A DNA stretch of 14,047 bases from Prolixibacteraceae bacterium (GTDB taxonomy: Bacteria; Bacteroidota; Bacteroidia; Bacteroidales; Prolixibacteraceae). The position numbers were made by a program, and so were the translations under genes. The stretch is from positions 1 to 14,047 of the forward strand of contig JAFGDX010000136.1 of assembly GCA_016931875.1 (NCBI GenBank), written 5' to 3'. The notes under the pieces were generated by a model. That model was not told the DNA's origin, did no database searches, and saw only the letters and a program-made list of their open reading frames with translations. Shown one piece after another: positions 8,038-14,047 of this stretch. Numbering within the stretch: the first letter of the stretch is position 1; each line of letters begins with the position of its first letter.

Positions 8038-8488
8038 ATATCTGGCTGAAACTGCCGGGAAAATTCCTGCTGCAGATAAAAATGCCGTTAATGAATACCG
8101 CGAAAAATCAGAATACCTTATTGCCGGCATTAATAAAAGTATGAGTGAACGTCATGATTTGAAGGAGTTAATTGGCGAAAACAACCTGGCAATGATGAAA
8201 GACAATCATGCCAACCATGTACGGTTTATCCATTCAATTCTAAAAAACCCAAATGCTGAAGTTTTGACCGACACGGTTCTTTGGGTTTTCAGAGCTTATC
8301 AAAACCATGGTTTTGCAGCAAATTACTGGGCGGCACAGTTAAATTCCTGGTTCCACATTCTGAAGAGAGAACTTTCCCCGGAATCTTACCGGCAGATTAT
8401 TCCGCTTTATGAATGGATGCAGGTAAATATCCCCTTGTTTGAAAAACTTTCAAATAAAACGACTGAACCGGGTCTTTCCAACCATTGA
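8027..8488 (+). CDS. helical partner of the B12 sensor (hypothetical)
   Basis: This 153-residue all-helical protein has no named family that I can assign with certainty. It has no signal peptide or membrane segment. His61, His64 and His69 lie along one helix (DNHANHVRFIHSIL). Trp86, Trp101, Trp108 and Trp130 are spread over the following helices. The pattern (His-containing helix, short loop with NPNAEVL, then DTVLWVFRAYQNHGF and a further helix pair ending LYEWMQ) resembles, from memory, the N-terminal helical domain found ahead of the Wx9EH-B12 module in single-chain proteins of other bacteria. It starts inside the last codons of the B12 gene (11-bp overlap) and the kinase begins 3 bp after its stop. 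Such coupling suggests that all three products are made together and interact. Heme or other cofactor binding by the histidines is possible but unproven. Confidence 0.85.
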   Translation: MDYKYLAETAGKIPAADKNAVNEYREKSEYLIAGINKSMSERHDLKELIGENNLAMMKDNHANHVRFIHSILKNPNAEVLTDTVLWVFRAYQNHGFAANYWAAQLNSWFHILKRELSPESYRQIIPLYEWMQVNIPLFEKLSNKTTEPGLSNH

Positions 8489-8491
8489 ATT

Positions 8492-9670
8492 ATGAACTCC
8501 AGCCTTAAAAATAAAATTATTGAATACTGGGAGCCGGAAATCCTTCATGCAGTTGTGGATACCGATTATTTAAGCATTGCGGTTTTTACCATAGAAGGAA
8601 AATTGCTGTTTGCGAATAAACCAATGAGCAGATTGCTTGGATCCTCCCCAAAAGAAAGACTGTTGAACCCCGGTTTCGATAAAATATGCCTGTATCCGTT
8701 AAAAGAAAAAGAGCCCGTTTTTGATGGATTCATCACCTTTGGAAGCTACAGTGAATTCAACATTTCGCTTCCAGCGCTCATTTACAGAAAAGAGAACCAG
8801 ATTCTTATATTAGCGCGGGAAGATTTTGAAAAACTTCACGAGCAAAACAAAACATTGCTCCTTCTCAACCGCGAAATCAATAACCTGCAGAGACAATTAA
8901 TTACAGAAAAAAAGAATTTGGAAACCACATTGAAGCAGTTGGACGAAACAAACCGGGAATTAACAAAAATAAACCGGCAAAAAGATAAGTTTTTTTCTGT
9001 TATTGCACATGATTTAAGAAGCCCGTTTAACAGCATTCTTGGATTTGCAGCAATTTTAAAAGAGAATGTCAGTGAATTATCACCTGATGAAATTGAAAAA
9101 TATACAACCCATTTGTATGACTCTTCATTAAATACCTATAATTTGCTGATAAATTTACTTGAATGGGCTTCTCTTCAGCGCGAAGCCATCCGTTTTAACC
9201 CCGAATTAATTGTGGTCGGCAATACGGTCACAGAAGTGCTGAACCTTTTAAAAGAACAGGCATTTCAGAAAAGTATTTCCATAGAAACCCACATTCCCAA
9301 AGCGCTCCAATGGAATGCTGACAAAAATATGCTCACCATTATTTTACGGAACTTAATTTCAAACTCTATAAAATTCACTCCACGAGAGGGAAAAATCAAC
9401 ATTTCAGCCCGGCAAACCAAAAATGAACTGGAAATTTCTGTTACCGACAATGGTGTGGGAATGCCGGAAGAGATTTCGAAAGAACTTTTCCTAAATGAGT
9501 TTAATGAAACCTCAAGAGGAACCGAAAATGAAAAAGGGAGCGGTCTGGGTTTGGCCCTTTGTAAAGAATTTGTTGAATTTCACAACGGAAAAATAGAGGT
9601 AAAAAGCCAGCTAAATGAAGGAACAACCATCACCTTCTTCCTGCCAGGATTGGTAGAAACTTCAAAGTAA
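8492..9670 (+). CDS. soluble PAS-domain sensor histidine kinase
   Basis: This is a 392-residue hybrid-free histidine kinase without transmembrane segments, hence cytoplasmic. A PAS-like domain spans about 22-105 (LSIAVFTIEGKLLFANKPMSRLLG). A coiled coil (about 110-165) links it to HisKA, whose H-box IAHDLRSPFNSILGF has the phosphoacceptor His173. The HATPase_c domain shows the N-box RNLISNSIKFTP (Asn287, Asn291), G1 box DNGVGM (Asp319) and G2 box GSGLGLAL (349-356), all intact. No response regulator or receiver domain is encoded in the window, so its partner must be elsewhere. The PAS shows no Cys or other clear cofactor residue typical of LOV. Translational coupling to the B12 sensor suggests that this kinase is the output of cobalamin sensing. 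Confidence 0.93.
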   Translation: MNSSLKNKIIEYWEPEILHAVVDTDYLSIAVFTIEGKLLFANKPMSRLLGSSPKERLLNPGFDKICLYPLKEKEPVFDGFITFGSYSEFNISLPALIYRKENQILILAREDFEKLHEQNKTLLLLNREINNLQRQLITEKKNLETTLKQLDETNRELTKINRQKDKFFSVIAHDLRSPFNSILGFAAILKENVSELSPDEIEKYTTHLYDSSLNTYNLLINLLEWASLQREAIRFNPELIVVGNTVTEVLNLLKEQAFQKSISIETHIPKALQWNADKNMLTIILRNLISNSIKFTPREGKINISARQTKNELEISVTDNGVGMPEEISKELFLNEFNETSRGTENEKGSGLGLALCKEFVEFHNGKIEVKSQLNEGTTITFFLPGLVETSK

Positions 9671-9672
9671 AG

Positions 9673-9704
9673 TTTGCCCCTTTCAAATATCCTTTTTAAC
9701 TTTG
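9673..9704 (+). promoter_or_regulatory. Bacteroidota-type promoter for the TPP-riboswitch transcript
   Basis: TTTG at 9673-9676 and TAACTTTG at 9697-9704 are separated by 20 nt and match the phylum consensus. The site starts 3 bp after the kinase stop codon. The predicted transcription start, near 9710, lies just ahead of the first aptamer base, as expected for a riboswitch leader. Confidence 0.75.
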
Positions 9705-9716
9705 ACCCGATATGTA

Positions 9717-9797
9717 TGCAATGGGGTGCCTAAAATATTTTAGGGCTGAGATCATACCCACAGAACCTGATCCGGATAATGCCGGCGAAGGGAGGGC
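9717..9797 (+). promoter_or_regulatory. TPP riboswitch (THI element) aptamer
   Basis: The RNA binds thiamine pyrophosphate and controls the downstream gene. The conserved blocks are in order: GGGGTGCC (9723-9730), GGGCTGAGAT (9743-9752), ACCC (9756-9759), GAACCTGATCCGGATAAT (9763-9780) and GCCGGCGAAGGGA (9781-9793). P2 forms between GGGT and ACCC, P3 is the perfect palindrome at 9729-9744, and P5 pairs CCGG with CCGG. All bases of the pyrimidine- and pyrophosphate-binding internal loops (CTGAG; GATAAT...GCGNAGGGA) look intact. P1 is short and imperfect. The receptor start codon is about 57 nt further on. Confidence 0.96.
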
Positions 9798-9803
9798 AAA
9801 AAA

Positions 9804-9840
9804 GGGATTCGTCCCACTCCATTGGTTAGTTTTTAACCAA
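9804..9840 (+). promoter_or_regulatory. expression platform of the TPP riboswitch
   Basis: Two hairpins follow the aptamer: GGGA-TTCG-TCCC (9804-9815), and a perfect 7-bp stem TTGGTTA/TAACCAA with a GTTTT loop (9822-9840) that ends 13 nt before the receptor ATG. Bases 9815-9824 can also pair with 9719-9728, the 5' strand of aptamer P1/P2, over 10 bp including one G-U. That helix excludes both the aptamer and the base of the 9822-9840 hairpin. There is no U-tract after the last stem, so control of translation is more likely than intrinsic termination. Confidence 0.55.
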
Positions 9841-9853
9841 ATTAAGTTTTAAA

Positions 9854-12295
9854 ATGAGAAAATTAAGTTTACTGCTGCTTTGGCAGTTAATGGCTTTGGC
9901 AACATTTGCGCAATACCAGCTGAGCGGTGTTGTTACCGGCAATGGCGAAGCTCTGACCGGTGCCAGCGTGGTTGTTGAGAACACGTTTTACGGCGTTTCC
10001 ACCAACAGCGAGGGGCGTTTTGTTTTCCGGAACCTGAAACCCGGGGATTATTCACTAAAAGTTTCATTTATTGGTTTTGAAACAAAAGAAGTTCAAATCA
10101 ACCTCGATTCAAACAAAGAGATTGAAATTGGGTTACAAGCCAATGTGGTGATGACGGATGAGATTCTGATTTCGGCTACCCGCGCCAAAGAAAAAACCCC
10201 CATGACTTTCAGCAATGTGACACAGGAGGAACTGGAAAGCAAAAACCTGGGACAGGACATCCCCTATCTGCTCCAGCTAAGTCCCTCTTTTGTAACAAGC
10301 TCAGATGCGGGCGCCGGAGTTGGCTACACCAATTTTCGTATCAGGGGGACCGATTTAAACCGGATCAATGTAAGCATCGACGGAATCCCGATTTCGGAGG
10401 CCGAATCGCACGGGACATGGTTTGTTGATATTCCGGATCTGGCATCATCGCTCGAAAATGTGCAAATTCAGCGCGGGGTGGGAACATCAGCCAACGGGGC
10501 TGCGGCATTTGGCGCCACCATCGATTTACAAACCAACACCCTGCAAAAAGATGCCTATGCCGAATACAAAACCGCAGCGGGTTCTTTCAACACTTTCAAA
10601 AACACAGTTTCAGCCGGAAGCGGCCTGATAAACGGTACCTTTACCTTTGATGCGCGCCTTTCAAAAGTGTCGTCCGACGGATTTGTTGACCGCGCCTTTT
10701 CCGATCTGAAATCGTTTTTTGTTTCGGGTGGGTATTATTCAGAAAATACCATTTTGAAACTGAACATTTTTTCGGGGCTGGAAGAAACCTACCAGTCATG
10801 GTGGGGTGTTCCGTCGGTTCGGTTGAAGAATGATACGGAAGGAATGCAACGTTATGCCGACCACTGGTTATACACGCCGGAACAAACCGAAGAGATGATT
10901 CGTTCCGACAGCCGCACCTACAATTATTACACCTACGAAAACCAAATCGACCACTACCAGCAGGATTACTACCACCTTCATTTTTCACACAAAATGAATG
11001 AAAAGTTGCATTTAAACGCTGCCATTCATTACAGGCACGGCCGCGGATATTACGAAAACTATGAGCCGGATGAAGATTTTGCCGATTACCGCCTCAACTA
11101 CCCGGTTGTGGGAGCTGATACCGTGTTTTCAACCGACCTGGTGAACCGCAAGTGGCTCGACAACCATTTTTATGGTTTTGTGTATGCCCTGAACTACCAC
11201 GGAAGAAGCAGCGATTTTACCCTGGGCGGCGGCTGGAATACCTACGACGGCGACCACTTCGGAAATGTTATCTGGGGACAATATTTGGGTGAGGTAAAAC
11301 CCAATTATGAATGGTACCGAAGCAAAGGGCTCAAAAAAGACTTTAATGTGTATGCAAAATACAATGCACAGGTGGCCAAAGGGCTGTATCTTTTTGCCGA
11401 TATGCAATACCGCAAAATCGATTATTCCATCGACGGAATTGACGATGATTTGAGAGATATTACTCAAAACCACGATTTTCATTTTTTCAACCCAAAATTT
11501 GGATTGTGGTTCGAACCGGCAAGCAACCAAAAATTGTATATTTCTTTTGCAGTGGCACATCGTGAACCCAACCGCGCTAATTATGTAGATGCCGAACCGG
11601 GAGGAAAACAACCGGTGCACGAAACCCTTCACGACTGGGAAATGGGCTATTCCTACCAATCGTCGGATTTTACGGCCAGTGCCAATCTGTATTATATGAA
11701 TTACAAAGACCAACTGGTTTTAACCGGCGAAATCAACGATGTGGGTGCCGGTATTATGGTGAACGTGGATAAAAGTTACCGCGCCGGACTGGAACTGCAA
11801 AGCGGATGGAAAATAGCACGCCGCCTGCTGTGGAATGCCAATGCTACTTTCAGCCAAAATAAAATAAACAATTTTACGGAATATGTTGACGACTGGGACA
11901 ATGGCGGACAACAGGCTTTTGACCTGGGAACCACCGACCTGGCTTTCTCGCCAAACATAAGCGCCAACAGCCAGCTGATTTTCACCCCTGCAAAAAATTT
12001 CAATATCAGCTTTGTGTCATCGTATGTAGGAAAACAATACATTGATAACACATCAAGCAACGAGCGTGCACTGGATGCGTATTTTGTAAACAACCTGAAA
12101 ATGGATCTTGCTTTTAAAGCCCGTTTGTTTGATGAAATTGTTCTCCATTTTATGGTCAATAATCTTTTGAATGAAGAATATGAATCCAATGCCTGGGTGT
12201 ATTCCTATATTTTTGGCGGAGAAAGATTTGCCATGGATGGCTACTTTCCGCAAGCCGGAACCCATTTTATGGCGGGTATTGATTTTAAATTCTAA
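9854..12295 (+). CDS. TonB-dependent outer-membrane receptor, probably for thiamine compounds
   Basis: This is an 813-residue outer-membrane transporter energised by TonB. The signal peptide is MRKLSLLLLWQLMALATFA with cleavage before Gln20. A carboxypeptidase-regulatory-like beta domain (about 20-105, VSTNSEGRFVFRNLKPGDYSLKVSFIGF) precedes the plug (about 110-235; FRIRGTDLNRINVSIDGIPI and NVQIQRGVGTSANGAAAFGATIDLQT). The 22-stranded barrel runs to the C-terminal Phe (FMAGIDFKF). The TPP riboswitch in its leader argues for thiamine, TPP or a precursor as substrate. Related THI-regulated receptors in Bacteroidota usually neighbour pnuT and a thiamine pyrophosphokinase gene; neither is present here. 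The next gene is convergent, so the transcription unit is this single gene. It is much longer than heme or vitamin B12 BtuB receptors, and substrate assignment rests on the riboswitch, not on the barrel. Confidence 0.93.
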   Translation: MRKLSLLLLWQLMALATFAQYQLSGVVTGNGEALTGASVVVENTFYGVSTNSEGRFVFRNLKPGDYSLKVSFIGFETKEVQINLDSNKEIEIGLQANVVMTDEILISATRAKEKTPMTFSNVTQEELESKNLGQDIPYLLQLSPSFVTSSDAGAGVGYTNFRIRGTDLNRINVSIDGIPISEAESHGTWFVDIPDLASSLENVQIQRGVGTSANGAAAFGATIDLQTNTLQKDAYAEYKTAAGSFNTFKNTVSAGSGLINGTFTFDARLSKVSSDGFVDRAFSDLKSFFVSGGYYSENTILKLNIFSGLEETYQSWWGVPSVRLKNDTEGMQRYADHWLYTPEQTEEMIRSDSRTYNYYTYENQIDHYQQDYYHLHFSHKMNEKLHLNAAIHYRHGRGYYENYEPDEDFADYRLNYPVVGADTVFSTDLVNRKWLDNHFYGFVYALNYHGRSSDFTLGGGWNTYDGDHFGNVIWGQYLGEVKPNYEWYRSKGLKKDFNVYAKYNAQVAKGLYLFADMQYRKIDYSIDGIDDDLRDITQNHDFHFFNPKFGLWFEPASNQKLYISFAVAHREPNRANYVDAEPGGKQPVHETLHDWEMGYSYQSSDFTASANLYYMNYKDQLVLTGEINDVGAGIMVNVDKSYRAGLELQSGWKIARRLLWNANATFSQNKINNFTEYVDDWDNGGQQAFDLGTTDLAFSPNISANSQLIFTPAKNFNISFVSSYVGKQYIDNTSSNERALDAYFVNNLKMDLAFKARLFDEIVLHFMVNNLLNEEYESNAWVYSYIFGGERFAMDGYFPQAGTHFMAGIDFKF

Positions 12296-12310
12296 ATCAA
12301 TTTTATAATT

Positions 12311-12401
12311 GTGATTGTCATTACGAACCGGAGGAACGAAGAGAAAAATCTTTCGTTTTGCAAAAGATTTCGAGGTGTTCACTGGCCGGAATGGCAATCG
12401 C
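12311..12401. repeat. large imperfect palindrome, dispersed-repeat-like, between convergent genes
   Basis: The outer 12 bases (12311-12322) pair with 12390-12401, with wobble pairs. CCGG at 12328-12331 pairs with CCGG at 12386-12389. The centre AAATCTTT (12346-12353) pairs with AAAGATTT (12363-12370) around TTTTGCAAAA. It contains GTCATTACGAAC and GGAACGAAG, the wording of small dispersed intergenic repeats of the 'GTCATTGCGA...' type common in bacterial genomes. It ends 5 bp before the stop codon of the convergent gene, and could serve both genes as a terminator or RNA-stabilising hairpin. Confidence 0.65.
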
Positions 12402-12405
12402 GCTT

Positions 12406-13536
12406 TTATTCCAGAATCACTTTCCCTTCAATCTCAACCAGTAAATCATTCCGGCAGATATCCGCAACAATGTACACCACCGGAAGGTTTCCGTAGAAAC
12501 GTTGAAAGGTTCTTTTTATGGTGTGAAAATCCTTTCGGTTTTTTATATACACCCGTGCATGGCCGTAACGGGCCACTGTGTTTTTACCGGCAATTTTTTC
12601 CAGCACTTCTACCGAATACAATCGCTGAATGTTTTGAATGGTAACTTTGGTTTGTTCTTCCGGGTCATCAAGGCCCACCGTTTTTTCTCCGATGATGGAA
12701 GCGGTTCCGGAGATAAAAATCATTTTTTTGCCCAACAGTTCAAGGTAGCGGGCCCGCTCAAACTTGGGGGTGGTTTTTAATACACATTCATCGCCCACCA
12801 GCACTTGCTTACTGTAATGGTGTGCCGCCACCTGCCCGGGATTATCAACAGGCTTTGTAAGGGCTTCATCCGATTTTAAGGCCACAAATTCAATGATCAC
12901 CCCGCCGCTGTTCATTCCTATTCCGGTGGCGGCAGGATAACCGGTTTTTTCAAAAACATTGCCGTAATACTGCGAGCGGATGTTGTTAAACTCCTGGTAA
13001 CGCTGCTGGTCGCCGTCAAAACCCAGGATATCTTCCAGATAATTCCACTGCCTGATGATGGAGTGAACAGGAAAATGGTATTTTTCAAACAAGAGGTTTA
13101 GTTCATAAAAAGCCTGTTCTGCATTTTTTTTACAACCTTCACCCAAATCGGCCTGTACATTCCCAACCAAAACCCCCGTCGTATCTTTCCGGAATAAAAC
13201 GGTGCTGCCATACTTACTGGTATCAAATTCGGCTTTCCAAACCGAATAATCGTAATAAAAAGCCTCTACAATAATTTTACAGGTTAACGGCGGTTGGGCG
13301 AAAAAACCGAGCAGAATATTGCCTGAGAACAATTCTTTGACCTGATTACTCAGGTTTTGTTTTAGTTTGGCGTACGACTCCCGGGAACTGGTATCGACAA
13401 AAAAATTCAGTTTAAAAATTCTTTTCCCTGAATTTATCTTTCTGATTTGTTGCAAACAGTTATCAATCTGGCTGTCTAACGATTTACAACTGTTTTCCGG
13501 TTTAATATAAAGTCGATCTCCGTCTAAAAAATACAT
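12406..13536 (-). CDS. RidA-fold chorismatase-like protein (FkbO/Hyg5/XanB2 family)
   Basis: This 376-residue cytoplasmic protein is built from tandem RidA/YjgF-like folds. An N-terminal RidA-like segment (about 1-97) contains FFVDTS and CKIIVEAFYYD. The middle has RQWNYLEDI (162-170). The C-terminal active-fold part has PAATGIG (201-207), DNPGQV (231-236), FERAR (259-263), FISGTASIIGE (274-284) and ends ADICRNDLLVEIEG with Arg362, Glu368 and Glu370. The WNY, PAATGIG, NPxQV and FISGTASI order is that of chorismatases, which hydrolyse chorismate to dihydroxycyclohexadiene or hydroxybenzoate products. Family relatives are slightly shorter (about 330-345). The actual reaction is uncertain, since several substrate-binding residues cannot be checked by eye. 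It follows deoC by 73 bp on the same strand but has a promoter candidate of its own. No aryl-polyene or secondary-metabolite genes are beside it. Confidence 0.82.
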   Translation of the reverse strand: MYFLDGDRLYIKPENSCKSLDSQIDNCLQQIRKINSGKRIFKLNFFVDTSSRESYAKLKQNLSNQVKELFSGNILLGFFAQPPLTCKIIVEAFYYDYSVWKAEFDTSKYGSTVLFRKDTTGVLVGNVQADLGEGCKKNAEQAFYELNLLFEKYHFPVHSIIRQWNYLEDILGFDGDQQRYQEFNNIRSQYYGNVFEKTGYPAATGIGMNSGGVIIEFVALKSDEALTKPVDNPGQVAAHHYSKQVLVGDECVLKTTPKFERARYLELLGKKMIFISGTASIIGEKTVGLDDPEEQTKVTIQNIQRLYSVEVLEKIAGKNTVARYGHARVYIKNRKDFHTIKRTFQRFYGNLPVVYIVADICRNDLLVEIEGKVILE

Positions 13537-13560
13537 TCTTACTGCCTTTCAAAAGGACTA

Positions 13561-13591
13561 CAAAGATGCCTGAATTTTGCAAATTACCAAA
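13561..13591 (-). promoter_or_regulatory. candidate promoter for the chorismatase-like gene
   Basis: On the minus strand TTTG (13591-13588) is followed after 19 nt by CATCTTTG (13568-13561). It fits the phylum consensus except for the first T of the -7 box. It predicts a start about 18 nt ahead of the ATG at 13536, and allows expression separate from deoC. Confidence 0.45.
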
Positions 13592-13609
13592 TGAACCAGT
13601 CCGAAAATG

Positions 13610-14047
13610 TTAATAATCGCCGGTGGCCGTGGCGCCGCTGAGCACCGCTTCGGTTGAGCCAATGCCGAGCCTGTGTGCCCCCTGTTGCAGAAAAGCCACT
13701 GCTTCGTCCCAGGTACGAATTCCGCCTGACGCTTTTATTTTCATTTTCCCGCCAACGGTTTTTAGCATGATATCGATGTATTCAGGTTTTGCACCTCCGG
13801 GGCCAAATCCGGTGGATGTTTTTACAAAATCGGCACCTGCCAGAAACGACAGTTCACAGGCTTTTTCAATCTGCCCGGGTGTCAGGAACCCGCTCTCCTG
13901 AATTACTTTTACCGGAATTCCCTGGTCGTGGGCAACATTTACCACCGCTTCAATGTCTTCCACCACATAATGATAATCGCCTGCCAGAAATTTGCCAATG
14001 TTCATCACCATGTCAATTTCGTCCACCCCATCTTCAATGGCCTGCCG
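13610..14047 (-). CDS. deoC: deoxyribose-phosphate aldolase (3' part, cut by the window edge)
   Basis: The enzyme cleaves 2-deoxyribose-5-phosphate to acetaldehyde and glyceraldehyde-3-phosphate in deoxynucleoside breakdown. The frame is open to the edge (…AIEDGVDEIDMVMNIG), so the visible 145 codons are the C-terminal two thirds of a protein of about 215-225 residues. The GTG at 14026 is internal, not the start. Diagnostic motifs are DEIDMVMNIG, KVIQESGFL (the EIDxVxN and KVIxE strands), AGADFVKTSTGFGPGGA with the Schiff-base Lys, and KIKASGGIRTWDEA with the second catalytic Lys. The C-terminus ends RLGIGSTEAVLSGATATGDY. The short-form class without the E. coli Tyr259 tail fits. The remainder lies beyond 14047. 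Confidence 0.95.
   Translation of the reverse strand, partial: RQAIEDGVDEIDMVMNIGKFLAGDYHYVVEDIEAVVNVAHDQGIPVKVIQESGFLTPGQIEKACELSFLAGADFVKTSTGFGPGGAKPEYIDIMLKTVGGKMKIKASGGIRTWDEAVAFLQQGAHRLGIGSTEAVLSGATATGDY

Noticed and set aside
9822..9840. The 7-bp hairpin before the receptor start as an intrinsic terminator
   Set aside because: The stem is AT-rich and is followed by ATTAAGTTTTAAAATG rather than a U-tract, so termination is unlikely; kept only as part of the riboswitch expression platform.
11129..11713. Long minus-strand open frame (194 codons) inside the TonB-receptor gene
   Set aside because: It is antisense to a clearly coding beta-barrel region, has no recognisable domain, and its length follows from the codon bias of the real gene.
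12311..12644. Small plus-strand open frames running through the palindromic repeat and opposite the chorismatase-like gene
   Set aside because: They begin in the repeat and continue antisense to a conserved coding region; no protein motif is present.

Overview
The window looks like chromosomal DNA of a Bacteroidota species, probably a marine or anaerobic Bacteroidales/Marinilabiliales-type organism, though the genus cannot be fixed from sequence alone. The signs are promoters of the TTTG-N19/20-TAnnTTTG type, start sites mostly without strong Shine-Dalgarno sequences, a SusC-style TonB-dependent receptor with an N-terminal carboxypeptidase-regulatory-like domain, and protein sequences typical of that phylum. 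There is no phage, insertion sequence or CRISPR array.

Left part (1-7359), mostly housekeeping. A tRNA-Val(UAC) and folC read leftward. Rightward from 1608 come a PIN-PhoH ATPase, the tRNA methylthiotransferase mtaB, an inositol-monophosphatase-family phosphatase, a small unrecognised helical protein, a family-2 glycosyltransferase and a hot-dog thioesterase. Between 5158 and 5343 (186 bp) I see no gene and no convincing regulatory site.

Middle part (7399-9670), the most interesting block. Three tightly packed genes (11-bp overlap, then a 3-bp gap) encode a stand-alone cobalamin-binding protein with the Wx9EH cap motif of CarH-type B12 photoreceptors, a small all-helical protein, and a soluble PAS histidine kinase. 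The helical protein resembles the N-terminal domain that I recall being fused to the same B12 module in other bacteria. No DNA-binding domain or response regulator is encoded nearby. I read this as a split cobalamin (possibly light) sensor feeding a kinase.

Right part (9673-14047). A consensus promoter drives a TPP riboswitch leader followed by a TonB-dependent outer-membrane receptor, presumably for thiamine compounds. The leader has a 10-bp anti-aptamer pairing that would make a switch. A large imperfect palindrome of the dispersed 'GTCATTRCGA' type fills the gap between this gene and the convergent pair on the minus strand. That pair is a RidA/chorismatase (FkbO/Hyg5/XanB2)-like protein and, upstream of it, the 3' part of deoC (deoxyribose-phosphate aldolase), cut by the window edge.
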